64,000 nucleotides of DNA from Parabacteroides distasonis (GTDB lineage: Bacteria; Bacteroidota; Bacteroidia; Bacteroidales; Tannerellaceae): the NCBI GenBank assembly GCA_021531775.1, contig JAFBIU010000004.1:1-64000 (forward strand). The letters are read 5' to 3'. Below are positions 37,191 to 46,829 of the stretch, piece after piece. The notes beneath the pieces were generated by a model. The model was not told the origin of the DNA and ran no database searches. It was given only the letters and a program-made list of their open reading frames with translations. The translations under genes were made by a program, and so were the position numbers. Within the stretch, counting starts at the first letter, position 1, and each line of letters starts with the position of its first letter.

Positions 37191-40049
37191 CTATCGACCA
37201 CAAATGCCCTTAAAGGCACAATAGACACACACTTTGTCCTCTTCTGCCTGTACAAATGGCAGCTCGGGCGAAAAGATTTCTTCCAGACAATGCACCAAAT
37301 TCGCTTCGAACTCGGCTTCGTAATCCTGGATCCGTTCGACAGGCTGCGTCACGCCCCTATCGATTTTCTGATAAATCGTCGGGTCAAAGCCAGCCTCAAA
37401 GAGCACCCGCATTGAATAAAGTGCAGGAGCTATGTCGCGTTGCTGCATCCGTGGATAACGGCTTAACATCCAAGAATACAAGAACAGCTGCAAGACACTG
37501 GCCGGCCGATCCTTGCAAGCTGGATCAAATAGGTCAGCAACCTGGTAGAAAAATGTATTCTTCTTACCACTCTTGTAATCGACGATGCGGATTCTTCCTC
37601 CCACTTCATCCACCCGGTCGATGAAACCGCGCAACTGCACCTGCTGCTGGCCGCCTTGAATGGGAACCGTCGTACGGATACTCTTCTCGGAAGCCACGTA
37701 GCGGAAAGGTGTCAACTTCCGGTCCCACGCAAGAATCTCCTTCACGTACCGACGGATGATTTCTCCGATCAGGTAGTTCTGGCCCATCAACGTCCGCGGA
37801 GTTGACTGCTTGAAAAACTCCGACGCAAAGGCCTGCTGAATCGCATGCGTCAAGGTAGGTTCATCGTTGGACAGTTTTTCCAACAGATCAGCCGTCACCA
37901 TCCGATTGCAGAAAGGCTCGTAGAGCAACTCCATCGTCTTGTGCAAAATACTACCAAAGCTATCATTCTCAATCGTTTCACTGACCTCTTCCTCCTCGCC
38001 TACCTCGCAAAGCACCTGAAAATAGAATTTCAAGGGACAATCGATATAGGTGTTGATGGCCGTTGCCGAAAGCGCACGCGGACCACGCGCCAAGAAGGCC
38101 TGCAGCCGCTCCATCACTTCGGGCGTCTTCTCGATCGTCCAGTGCTTGGTTTGTGCCGAAGCCACATCATACACCACCCATTTCTGACGCACCGGCACTT
38201 CGTAATGGTAACGAAGTTGCTGCACGAACCGGCTCACTTCTCCCGTTTGCAGGCCATTACTGCGCGTATCATAAAGCAGACTCACTTGCTTGGCCCGACT
38301 GATCAGCCGGTAAAAATGGTACGCCCAGACACTGTCCTGATGTTCGTAGGTAGGCAAGCCGAATCCTCTCCGCAAGTTATAGGGAATAAAGGAGTTGGCT
38401 GCCTTTTTCAGCGGAAAAATGCCTTCATTCATGGAGAGGATGATCACCCGATCAAAGTCAAGCGCACGCGTCTCCAGCACGCCCATGACCTGCAAGCCGG
38501 AGAGCGGTTCGCCCTCGAAAGGAATGGTCACGCCCTCGGCAATTCGTTTGAGTAATCGGCAGTAGGTGTCGATCCGCATCTCCACACCCGACTCCTGCAT
38601 GACCCCTCGCAAGCGGTTGACAAGCGCAAAATAGTGGAAAATAAACTCCTGTTCCACCTCATTGGCCGATTCCAGCTCCTCCAACTGACGATTCAGTTCA
38701 CCCAACACATCCAGCAGGTAGTTCGCAAAACCCGCTGCCTCTTGCCGATAGCTGAAGAGCTTTTCTAACAAAGGGGTATTCGCCAACTCCTCAGGAGCCA
38801 TCCAAAGCCGATTATTGGTAACAATCTCCCGGATCCGTTGAGAAATCACATCCGGAGCCGTCTGATAGACATACCGGTGATTCAGGATAGACAACACATC
38901 CCGATAGGAGAAATGAGGCAACCCGTCAATCCAACGAATGTTCTGCTGCAGCGAGAGCAGGTAATCAATCAAGGAGGAAATCGGGGTGGCCGTCAGCGGA
39001 TAACCCATTGTAACGTTAATCTGTTTGATCTGTTCGGGCAGTGCGCTCAGGAGCGGAACCAGCAATTGCTCGTCTGGCAACACCACGGCCGTTCGCAGTG
39101 CCTGCTTGGGTGTCAGCCTCTTCTCTCCCAACAGCGCATGCACCTGCTTGGCTTGGCCGATGCCCGAAGGAATGCCGATCACTTCGATCTCCGGCTCCGT
39201 CAGTTCCTCCTTCGGCAACGGAAAGGCCGAGGGAAATTGTGCTTGGTTCGGACGCGCAAAATAGGAGGCCCGGTTGTTCGGATCGGTCAGCTTGTCAGAA
39301 GCATAATCCCAATAGAAATCCGCCAGGCCGCGTTGCTGCAAGATGCGCAACAGGTCCGTTTCGACCACCGAGAGCGCATTGAGTCCCACAAAGATCACCC
39401 GTTCGTACGGAAAATCCTTCCATTCTCCCTGTTCCAGACGCTCCACGACCTCGCGGAAAATCATTCCTTCGTAACCCAGTCCGTCAGCAGCCAGCTCTTG
39501 GCGGAACGTGTCGTACAATTCATAGAGAATTTCCCACAACGCCAAAAACTGTTTCTGTCCGTCCGAATCGCCCTTCGGATGAAACGACGACCAGAAGGAT
39601 CGGATAGCACTAATCTGTTCTTCAGACAGATAGGTGTAAGCCTCGTCGATGGTACGCAAGTCCGTCACATTCGTGAATAGCTTCTGCGCATCAACACGAT
39701 ATTTATCGACGTCATCAAAATCGCCCAGCAACATTTCCCCCCAGTAGAGAAATTCATCGAAACGTTCGTCCGATCCGCTCACCCGCTGATAAATGTTGTA
39801 CAACCGGAAGAGCAGGGAAATGCGATCGGCAGTCTGCTTGCCACTCAAACGCTGGAACAGATCGTTGACCGTCAGGATGACAGGCGAAAACAGCGGCTTG
39901 TCGGAGAGTTCCGACAGGTATTTCTGAAAGAAAAGCCCGGCTCGCCGATTCGGGAACACAAAGACCAGCCGACTGATCTTGGCTCCATAATGATGATAGA
40001 ATAGTTGCGCTATCTGATACAGAAATGGTGTCATTGTTGTTGCTTGCAA
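37191..40049 (-). CDS. AddB-like PD-(D/E)XK nuclease with iron-sulfur cysteines
   Basis: A 952-residue protein of the AddB/RexB type used in double-strand break processing. The N-terminal helicase-like part (FVFPNRRAGLFFQKYL) lacks a normal Walker A. The C-terminal nuclease has LHKTMELLYEPF and RIVDYKSGKKN as the D-x(n)-DxK site. The cysteines of a 4Fe-4S staple are visible: one in IDCPLKFYF and three in CVYCAFKGIC near the end. Unusually, no AddA/UvrD partner gene is adjacent; pbpC lies upstream. The start is ATG 40049 or 40034. A full promoter lies 52 bases upstream. Confidence 0.9.
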   Translation of the reverse strand: MQATTMTPFLYQIAQLFYHHYGAKISRLVFVFPNRRAGLFFQKYLSELSDKPLFSPVILTVNDLFQRLSGKQTADRISLLFRLYNIYQRVSGSDERFDEFLYWGEMLLGDFDDVDKYRVDAQKLFTNVTDLRTIDEAYTYLSEEQISAIRSFWSSFHPKGDSDGQKQFLALWEILYELYDTFRQELAADGLGYEGMIFREVVERLEQGEWKDFPYERVIFVGLNALSVVETDLLRILQQRGLADFYWDYASDKLTDPNNRASYFARPNQAQFPSAFPLPKEELTEPEIEVIGIPSGIGQAKQVHALLGEKRLTPKQALRTAVVLPDEQLLVPLLSALPEQIKQINVTMGYPLTATPISSLIDYLLSLQQNIRWIDGLPHFSYRDVLSILNHRYVYQTAPDVISQRIREIVTNNRLWMAPEELANTPLLEKLFSYRQEAAGFANYLLDVLGELNRQLEELESANEVEQEFIFHYFALVNRLRGVMQESGVEMRIDTYCRLLKRIAEGVTIPFEGEPLSGLQVMGVLETRALDFDRVIILSMNEGIFPLKKAANSFIPYNLRRGFGLPTYEHQDSVWAYHFYRLISRAKQVSLLYDTRSNGLQTGEVSRFVQQLRYHYEVPVRQKWVVYDVASAQTKHWTIEKTPEVMERLQAFLARGPRALSATAINTYIDCPLKFYFQVLCEVGEEEEVSETIENDSFGSILHKTMELLYEPFCNRMVTADLLEKLSNDEPTLTHAIQQAFASEFFKQSTPRTLMGQNYLIGEIIRRYVKEILAWDRKLTPFRYVASEKSIRTTVPIQGGQQQVQLRGFIDRVDEVGGRIRIVDYKSGKKNTFFYQVADLFDPACKDRPASVLQLFLYSWMLSRYPRMQQRDIAPALYSMRVLFEAGFDPTIYQKIDRGVTQPVERIQDYEAEFEANLVHCLEEIFSPELPFVQAEEDKVCVYCAFKGICGR

Positions 40050-40100
40050 TTGTTAAAAAAGACGCTACTACCCGATGCGGGATCGGGTGTTGTACACGGA

Positions 40101-40132
40101 CAAAGGTAATTGTATTTTCGGAATTGACCAAA
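40101..40132 (-). promoter_or_regulatory. Full promoter for the AddB-like gene (TTTG-N20-TACCTTTG)
   Basis: On the minus strand, -33 TTTG (40129-40132) and -7 TACCTTTG (40101-40108) are separated by 20 bases, the canonical Bacteroidales layout. Confidence 0.85.
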
Positions 40133-40156
40133 TGGAAAATAGGTTCCTCCAGGTGG

Positions 40157-42604
40157 CTATTTGACCTCAAAACGGACCTGCTGCTGATTGCCCGTCTGAT
40201 CCACAACCGTCAGCTGGTGCTTCCCGATTCCCACGATGCACGCCATTTCGTGCCGGAACGAGGTAGTTCCCAAATAGTTGTCATCCAAGTGCCAATAGAG
40301 GAGAGCATCCGGACGCGCATGAGCAGCTTTGAAAACGAACTGCTCCGACTGGCCGGACAACCCCTTCGGCAAATGCAGGATGGCACCCGGTTCGGGATAA
40401 ATCAGTTCTACCAACGGCTCACGCACGGGTGCACAACCAGGTTTCCAAGGTGGCAAAGCTCTGTAATCCAGCTGCGTCTGCCGATAATAATACTCCATCG
40501 CCGGCGGCAAGACAAACCAACTGCAGGTTTGCATCCGTTCGACGGACTCGCACGAACTGTTCACCCGATACTGCCCATCGGCCGAAAGATGAATGCGTTT
40601 GTGATAGGGACAAGGCGGTGTGGAGAGACCGCTTCGTGGCACATAGATCGTATCGACTGGTTCGCAGAGTGCCGTGGCCCGATGACCACTGCGCCGGCAG
40701 ATCGGCAACCGTTCCAACTCGTCGTAGGGAATCTCAAACCAACCGGCCTCAGGCAACAGGGAGAACAGGTCAAACAGCACCGGAGCCGCCGTTCCCACGC
40801 CTGTCAGTCCGGGACGCCCCTCGCCGGACGCATTCCCTGCCCAGACCCCGACAACATAACGGGGTGTCACACCGATGGCCCACGCATCCCGACCCCCGTA
40901 GCTGGTTCCTGTCTTCCAGGCAATCCGTTTCATCGATTCAAACTGCTGCCAATCGGCCTCCTCTTCCGGACGATTCAATGCAGACATGGCCTCAAAGGCA
41001 AACCAAATCGAGGCATACGACAAAGGGGCTCGATCGCTTAACCGACTGTCTTGCAGGCTTCGGATCGGAGAAAGCGACCGTTCTACACGTTGTGTATCGG
41101 GCCAACCGGCCTCGTTTGCTGTGGACTGCTGATGGAGCATGGAAACGTTGCGCGGCTCATCAGCCGATCGCTCTTCCACGAAACAGCGGAGCGGATGAAT
41201 ATCAGCCCGATCGTAACGTCCATTATAAAGCCGATAATGGTTCAACTGACGCGCCAACGAACCATACATGCCTGTCAAGTCCCAAAGGGTGCCTTCCGCT
41301 CCTCCGAGAATCAAGGAGGCCCCATAATGGTCTTCGTTAAAGCGCAAGGTCGTCATACCCAAATCCTTCAGCAACTGCATGAAACGACCCGTATTGTATT
41401 GCGTAAGCATCCGCACAAGCGGCACATTCAACGAACGTTCAATCGCCACGTGTGCCGGAACGGCTCCTTGAAACTGCTTGTGATAATTCTGCGGACGAAA
41501 GCCCTGAATGTTCAGCGGAATATCCGGCACCAGCGTACCGGGCAACAGGGCTCCATCCTGCAACAAACCGGCATAGAGAAAGGGTTTCAACAGACTGCCC
41601 GTACTGCGTGGTGCTTGGATCACATCCACCTGCGCCCCTCGTCGGCTGTCCAACAGATCTGTGGTGTTGCCCACGTAAGCCAGCACCTCGCCTGTCTCCA
41701 CATCGGCCATCAACGCCGCTACATTATATATATGGTTCGATCGATACTCCCGGGCATACCGGTTGACGATGGCTGTTGCCTGACGCTGGAGAGGAGCCTG
41801 CAACGTGGCGGAAAGACGAGTGCCCGGCCGTTGGGCCGCCAGTGTCTCCATCAGGTGAGGCGCTTCGTTGGGAAGCGGCACAGGTTTGTCCGGCAAGGGC
41901 TCCAGACAGGCCAAGGCATAATCTTCGGCAGACAAGACGCCAGCATTCCGCAAAGCAACCAAGAGCCGGTCGCGCTTGGCTTGCAACTGCTCCCGGTTCC
42001 GTCCCGGATGCATCAGCGAAGGGGCATTGGGCAACACGGCCAACAGCGCACTCTCAGCCCACGACAGCTCCACAGCCGGCCGGCCGAAATAACGCCAGGC
42101 AGCCGCCTCCACGCCCACCACATTGCCGCCGAAAGGGGCATGGGAAGCATACAGGCGCAATAGCTCCTCCTTGGAATAGTGAGCCTCCAGACAGAGGGCC
42201 CAGCCCAATTCGAGGCCCTTTTGCCAAATCGTACGTGATTGGTTCCCACGGGATATACGCGCCAACTGCATCGTCAGTGTGCTGCCTCCGCTCACCACAC
42301 GCTGCTGTTGCAGGTTCTGTCGGCAGGCACGCGCCAACGCCCACAGATCGACGCCCGCATGGTTGTAGAAACGTTTGTCTTCGAAAGTGATCAGGCAGGT
42401 GGCAAACTTGGCAGGAACCGAATCGGCCGGCGGAAAACGCCACTGCCCGTCAGGTGCAATCCGAGCCCCCAACAGCTCCTCCTCGGCTGAATAAAGCAGG
42501 GTGGAATAGTCCGCCTCGATCAAGGGTCGGGGCAACCACAGCCAGCCGACCAGCCATCCAATCAGATACAACCAGAACGCATGAAACGCCAACCACATAG
42601 GCAA
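40157..42604 (-). CDS. pbpC: Penicillin-binding protein 1C
   Basis: An 815-residue bifunctional peptidoglycan synthase anchored by one N-terminal membrane helix (AFWLYLIGWLVGWLWLP). The glycosyltransferase domain has TFEDKRFYNHAGVD and GGSTLTMQLAR; the transpeptidase has the nucleophile motif STGSLLKP and KTGTSYGGRDAW. A C-terminal BiPBP_C-like domain follows from about residue 700. The alpha-2-macroglobulin gene that often accompanies pbpC is not adjacent. It ends 25 bases before the promoter of the AddB-like gene. The histidine phosphatase gene ends 12 bases upstream and may be cotranscribed. Confidence 0.95.
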   Translation of the reverse strand: MPMWLAFHAFWLYLIGWLVGWLWLPRPLIEADYSTLLYSAEEELLGARIAPDGQWRFPPADSVPAKFATCLITFEDKRFYNHAGVDLWALARACRQNLQQQRVVSGGSTLTMQLARISRGNQSRTIWQKGLELGWALCLEAHYSKEELLRLYASHAPFGGNVVGVEAAAWRYFGRPAVELSWAESALLAVLPNAPSLMHPGRNREQLQAKRDRLLVALRNAGVLSAEDYALACLEPLPDKPVPLPNEAPHLMETLAAQRPGTRLSATLQAPLQRQATAIVNRYAREYRSNHIYNVAALMADVETGEVLAYVGNTTDLLDSRRGAQVDVIQAPRSTGSLLKPFLYAGLLQDGALLPGTLVPDIPLNIQGFRPQNYHKQFQGAVPAHVAIERSLNVPLVRMLTQYNTGRFMQLLKDLGMTTLRFNEDHYGASLILGGAEGTLWDLTGMYGSLARQLNHYRLYNGRYDRADIHPLRCFVEERSADEPRNVSMLHQQSTANEAGWPDTQRVERSLSPIRSLQDSRLSDRAPLSYASIWFAFEAMSALNRPEEEADWQQFESMKRIAWKTGTSYGGRDAWAIGVTPRYVVGVWAGNASGEGRPGLTGVGTAAPVLFDLFSLLPEAGWFEIPYDELERLPICRRSGHRATALCEPVDTIYVPRSGLSTPPCPYHKRIHLSADGQYRVNSSCESVERMQTCSWFVLPPAMEYYYRQTQLDYRALPPWKPGCAPVREPLVELIYPEPGAILHLPKGLSGQSEQFVFKAAHARPDALLYWHLDDNYLGTTSFRHEMACIVGIGKHQLTVVDQTGNQQQVRFEVK

Positions 42605-42616
42605 CCGCTCATCCGA

Positions 42617-43138
42617 TTATTCGTAAATGAAGAAACGACGCACCTCGGCATTGTTCATTTTCGACACCGAACGTATCTGATAAATAGGCACATGACGAAT
42701 ATTTGCCTCAATGGAACGATTGATCATCCCATGACCGAACACCAGCACACGCAGGCCGTCGTAATGCGCCTTCAGATAATCGACAAACTGGGCCGCTCGC
42801 TCGAACAGCTGCTCCTTGGTCTCCACATCATCCGGAAACTGGCGGAAATTGATCTCCTCGATCCGTTTCCCCGTGATGCTGCCCCAATCCATCTCACGCA
42901 GGATCGGCAACGTCTCAATGACCGCTTCCCGCCCGCGCAAGGCAATATGTGCCGTATCGATGCAACGCTTCAAATCGCTGCTCAAAACGACATCGAACGG
43001 GAATCCCTTCAACCGTTCCCGCAACTGCTCAGCCTGCCGGATCCCCTCCACCGTGAGTTGGCCCGGCAAATGGCCCTGTAAAACCCGTTTCCTATTTTCC
43101 ACGGTCTCGCCATGACGTGTCAAAAACAATTCGATCAT
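42617..43138 (-). CDS. Histidine phosphatase family protein
   Basis: A 173-residue protein of the phosphoglycerate mutase-like fold. The phospho-acceptor motif LTRHGETVENR at the N-terminus and the second His in VFGHGMINR are intact. Substrates range from sugar phosphates to nucleotides and cannot be fixed here. The ATG at 43138 is used because a -7 box lies just upstream, inside any longer frame. It is divergent from folC and is followed by pbpC after 12 bases. Confidence 0.93.
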   Translation of the reverse strand: MIELFLTRHGETVENRKRVLQGHLPGQLTVEGIRQAEQLRERLKGFPFDVVLSSDLKRCIDTAHIALRGREAVIETLPILREMDWGSITGKRIEEINFRQFPDDVETKEQLFERAAQFVDYLKAHYDGLRVLVFGHGMINRSIEANIRHVPIYQIRSVSKMNNAEVRRFFIYE

Positions 43139-43160
43139 GCTGCTATTCCTTTTTGGAGCG

Positions 43161-43168
43161 CAAAAATA
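43161..43168 (-). promoter_or_regulatory. -7 box (TATTTTTG) for the histidine phosphatase gene
   Basis: On the minus strand TATTTTTG followed by CGC matches TAnnTTTG, 22 bases before the ATG at 43138. It rules out the longer reading to 43225. Confidence 0.7.
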
Positions 43169-43212
43169 GAAAGAAAACAGATAAGATGATAGGGAACATT
43201 CCCAATTTTCAT

Positions 43213-43220
43213 TACTTTTG
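43213..43220 (+). promoter_or_regulatory. -7 box (TACTTTTG) for folC
   Basis: TACTTTTG followed by TCC matches the consensus, 19 bases before the folC ATG at 43240. Starts further upstream (from 43117) would precede the transcript. It forms a back-to-back pair with the minus-strand box at 43161-43168. Confidence 0.75.
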
Positions 43221-43239
43221 TCCAATCAAACAGATAAAA

Positions 43240-44589
43240 ATGACGTACGAAGAGACAATTGATTATCTTTTTCATGCCATTCCGGTATTCCAGCAGAGCG
43301 GAGCCGCTGCCTACAAGCCGGGATTAGGCACCTCCATTGCTTTGGACGAGCACTTGGATTTCCCGCACCGGGCCTACCGGACCCTGCATGTGGCCGGTAC
43401 CAATGGCAAAGGATCGGTCAGCCACCTCTTGGCGGCTACGTTGCAGGCTGCCGGCTATCGGGTCGGCCTGTTCACCTCTCCGCACCTGGTCGATTTCCGC
43501 GAGCGGATCCGGGTCAACGGAGCCATGATCAGCCAAGCCTATGTCGTGGATTTCGTGGAGCAACACCGCTCCTTCTTCGAGCCGCTTCACCCCTCTTTCT
43601 TTGAATTGACAACCGCCTTGGCCTTCGACTATTTCCGGGCCATGCAGGTCGATGTAGCCGTCATCGAAGTGGGACTGGGAGGCCGGTTGGATTGCACCAA
43701 CCTCATTACACCGATCATCAGCATCATCACCAATATCAGCCTGGATCACACGCAGTTCTTGGGCGAAACGGTCGAAAAGATTGCCGCCGAGAAGGCCGGA
43801 ATCATGAAGCCGAACGTACCGGTCGTCATTGGCGAGGCGCCGCAGCCGGGTGTAGCGGCCTGTTTCCGCGAGACAGCCCAGCGCGTCGGCACCACCTTGA
43901 CCTTTGCCGAAGAGACCGACGTGTTGCGGAGTGCCCGCTTGTGCGACCAGGGTTCACCCGAACAGGTTCCGGAAGAGCCGTCAGCCGGTTGCTGGCATTT
44001 CAAGAGCCGCGACTTCGGTTGGCTCACAGGAGAACTGGCCGGAGCGGTGCAGGAGCACAACGCACGCACGGTACTGGCCGCGTTAGCCATCCTGCGCCAG
44101 CAGCTGACCATTCCCGCCGAAGCTGTCCAGGAGGCCTTCCGCCACGTGGTGGAACTGACCGGACTCTGCGGACGATGGCAAACCCTGCAGACTGGACCGC
44201 GCGTCGTGTGCGACACCGGACACAATACAGGCGGTTGGGCCTACCTCTCCACCCAGTTGCAGCAGGTGGCCCGGCAGTACAAACGGCTTTGGATGATTGT
44301 CGGCATGGTGAACGACAAAGACATCACCGGCGTGTTGCAGCTGATGCCGAAAGAGGCGCACTACCTCTTCACGCAGGCAGCCATTCCACGTGCCCTGCCA
44401 GCCGAAGCATTTGCCGCCCAGGCGCAGCAGCAAGGCTTGCAAGGAAGCGTCTGCCCCTCGGTCAAACAGGCCGTTCGCGCAGCCCTGGAAGCAGCCGATC
44501 CCGACGATTGCATCTTCATCGGAGGCAGCACCTTCATTGTGGCAGAGGCCATTCCACTCTTTACGGAAGCCGTCTCCACCGAATCCTAA
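43240..44589 (+). CDS. folC: Bifunctional folylpolyglutamate/dihydrofolate synthase
   Basis: A 449-residue Mur-ligase-like enzyme that adds glutamate to folates (and to dihydropteroate). The P-loop is HVAGTNGKGSVSH, followed by SPHLVDFRERIRVNG and EVGLGGRLDCTN; the C-terminal domain has CDTGHNTGGW. The start is set by the -7 box at 43213-43220. It is divergent from the histidine phosphatase gene and leads a plus-strand run into an MFS transporter, 29 bases downstream. Confidence 0.95.
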   Translation: MTYEETIDYLFHAIPVFQQSGAAAYKPGLGTSIALDEHLDFPHRAYRTLHVAGTNGKGSVSHLLAATLQAAGYRVGLFTSPHLVDFRERIRVNGAMISQAYVVDFVEQHRSFFEPLHPSFFELTTALAFDYFRAMQVDVAVIEVGLGGRLDCTNLITPIISIITNISLDHTQFLGETVEKIAAEKAGIMKPNVPVVIGEAPQPGVAACFRETAQRVGTTLTFAEETDVLRSARLCDQGSPEQVPEEPSAGCWHFKSRDFGWLTGELAGAVQEHNARTVLAALAILRQQLTIPAEAVQEAFRHVVELTGLCGRWQTLQTGPRVVCDTGHNTGGWAYLSTQLQQVARQYKRLWMIVGMVNDKDITGVLQLMPKEAHYLFTQAAIPRALPAEAFAAQAQQQGLQGSVCPSVKQAVRAALEAADPDDCIFIGGSTFIVAEAIPLFTEAVSTES

Positions 44590-44618
44590 CAACGCTTATC
44601 ACATAAATAATAAATATC

Positions 44619-45977
44619 ATGACTGAACTAATTCAAAAAAAACTGAGTGATTCGAAAGCCGCTCGCTGGACCGCATTGGCGATTGTGGCGTTTACCATGT
44701 TATGCGGTTACTTCCTGACCGACGTCATGTCGCCGCTGAAACCGATGCTGGAGGCTGAACTGCAATGGAGCAGTACCGACTTCGGCTTCTTTACCAGTGC
44801 GTATGGCTGGTTCAACGTCTTCTTCCTGATGTTGATCTTCGGCGGAATGATTCTGGACAAGATGGGTGTCCGCTTCACCGGACTGAGCTCCTGCCTGCTC
44901 ATGGTGGTCGGTTGCGCCATCAAGTATGCGGCCGTAGCCGGTCTGATCGGCACCGAAGACGAAATCTTAGGCTGGAGTGCCCAGGTGATGTACGCTTCGT
45001 TGGGTTACGCCCTGTTTGGTGTCGGTGTGGAGATTGCCGGCATTACCGTTTCCAAGATCATCGTGAAATGGTTCAAGGGCAAGGAGTTGGCCTTGGCAAT
45101 GGGTTTGGAAATGGCCACAGCCCGTATCGGTACGATGTTGGCCATGGCCATCACGGTTCCCTTTGCGAAGTATTTTGAGAGTGTCTCAGCCCCTGTCCTG
45201 CTCTGCTTGATCATGCTCTGCATCGGAACCATTTCGTTCCTCGTTTATTGCGTGATGGACCGCAAGTTGGATGCCTCCATCGATCCGAGCACCGAAGAGG
45301 CCGAAGAGCCCTTCCGCATGTCAGATGTATTCCTGATCGTCAAGAACAAAGGCTTCTGGTTGATCGCTCTGTTGTGCGTCCTCTTCTATTCAGCCGTCTT
45401 CCCCTTCCTGAAATATGCTACCGACCTGATGGTCAACAAATACAATGTAGAGCAGGAATTGGCCGGCTTCATCCCGAGCCTCTTGCCGTTGGGAACCCTC
45501 TTCCTGACCCCCTTCTTCGGTAACCTCTACGACCGCAAGGGTAAAGGTGCCACCATCATGATCATCGGAGCCGTGATGCTGATTGGCGTACACGTACTCT
45601 TCACCCTGCCGATTCTGAATGTCTGGTGGTTCGCTACCTTGATTATGATTGTGTTGGGAATCGCTTTCTCCCTGGTACCCTCTGCCATGTGGCCCTCTGT
45701 GCCGAAAATCATTCCCGAAAAGCAGTTGGGAACCGCTTACGCCCTGATTTTCTGGGTGCAAAACTGGGGTCTGATGGGTGTTCCGGCCTTGATCGGTTGG
45801 GTGCTCGACAGCTATTGCAAACTCGACAACACGAACGGCGGACCGGCCTACGACTACACCCTGCCGATGGCGATCTTCGCCTGCTTCGGTATCGTGGCCC
45901 TGATCGTTGCCTTCCTGCTGAAACGCGAAGACCGGGTCAAGGGTTATGGTTTGGAATTGCCTAACATCAAGAGATAA
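44619..45977 (+). CDS. MFS transporter
   Basis: A 452-residue inner-membrane protein with twelve hydrophobic segments and the MFS loop motif after helix 2 (GGMILDKMGVRFTG) and again in the second half (GNLYDRKGKG). The general plan resembles the MFSD1-like and bacterial homologues, but the substrate is unknown. It lies between folC and ispE (six bases), so it may be cotranscribed with them. Confidence 0.92.
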   Translation: MTELIQKKLSDSKAARWTALAIVAFTMLCGYFLTDVMSPLKPMLEAELQWSSTDFGFFTSAYGWFNVFFLMLIFGGMILDKMGVRFTGLSSCLLMVVGCAIKYAAVAGLIGTEDEILGWSAQVMYASLGYALFGVGVEIAGITVSKIIVKWFKGKELALAMGLEMATARIGTMLAMAITVPFAKYFESVSAPVLLCLIMLCIGTISFLVYCVMDRKLDASIDPSTEEAEEPFRMSDVFLIVKNKGFWLIALLCVLFYSAVFPFLKYATDLMVNKYNVEQELAGFIPSLLPLGTLFLTPFFGNLYDRKGKGATIMIIGAVMLIGVHVLFTLPILNVWWFATLIMIVLGIAFSLVPSAMWPSVPKIIPEKQLGTAYALIFWVQNWGLMGVPALIGWVLDSYCKLDNTNGGPAYDYTLPMAIFACFGIVALIVAFLLKREDRVKGYGLELPNIKR

Positions 45978-45983
45978 AACGGT

Positions 45984-46796
45984 ATGCTCTGTTTTCCGAA
46001 TGCAAAATTGAACTTAGGGTTGAACATCGTCAGCAAGCGGCCCGACGGCTATCACAACTTGGAGACGGTGTTCTACCCCATCCCTGTACAGGATGCGCTG
46101 GAGATTGTTCCCGCCGAACAATTCTCCTTCGCGCAGACCGGTATTCCCGTGGATGGAACAGCCGAGCAGAACCTGGTGGTGAAGGCCTACCGGCTGCTGC
46201 AGGAGCGTTTCCCGCTGCCGCCTCTCTCCATTCATCTCCTGAAAGCCATTCCCTTCGGAGCCGGTTTGGGCGGAGGATCGTCCGATGCAGCCTATATGTT
46301 GAAGCTCCTGAACGACCATTGTCAGTTAGGACTATCAGCCGATGAGTTGGAGCAAGAAGCTGCCCGGCTGGGAGCCGATTGTGCCTTTTTCGTCCGCAAC
46401 CAGCCCGTGTTTGCGACCGGCATCGGCAATCTCTTTGAACCCATCGAATTGTCGCTCAGCGGTTACCACCTCTGTTTAGTCAAGCCCGATGTAGCCGTCT
46501 CGACACGCGAAGCCTACGCAGCCATCCAGCCGCAGCAGCCGGCTGAAAGCCTGAAGGAGATCATCCGCGAACCGGTTGCCCACTGGCGCGACCGCATGAT
46601 CAACGATTTTGAAGCCAGTGTCTTCCCGCAATTTCCGCAGATCCAGGCCATCAAGGAGCAGCTCTATACGGAAGGAGCCCTGTACGCCTCGATGACCGGT
46701 TCCGGCTCTTCGGTGTTCGGACTCTTTGCAGAGGAGACACAGCTGCACGATCATCCCGCCTTTGCCCACTGTTTCGTGTGGGAAGGCCGTTTATAA
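45984..46796 (+). CDS. ispE: 4-diphosphocytidyl-2-C-methyl-D-erythritol kinase
   Basis: A 270-residue GHMP kinase of the MEP isoprenoid pathway that phosphorylates CDP-ME. The N-terminus [20 protein letters not shown], the ATP loop [15 protein letters not shown] and the C-terminal [12 protein letters not shown] are all typical. It starts six bases after the MFS gene and is followed by a helicase gene after 33 bases. Confidence 0.97.
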   Translation: MLCFPNAKLNLGLNIVSKRPDGYHNLETVFYPIPVQDALEIVPAEQFSFAQTGIPVDGTAEQNLVVKAYRLLQERFPLPPLSIHLLKAIPFGAGLGGGSSDAAYMLKLLNDHCQLGLSADELEQEAARLGADCAFFVRNQPVFATGIGNLFEPIELSLSGYHLCLVKPDVAVSTREAYAAIQPQQPAESLKEIIREPVAHWRDRMINDFEASVFPQFPQIQAIKEQLYTEGALYASMTGSGSSVFGLFAEETQLHDHPAFAHCFVWEGRL

Positions 46797-46829
46797 TCTA
46801 TCAGCAAAAACGCTGTAAGTAAACTGTGT

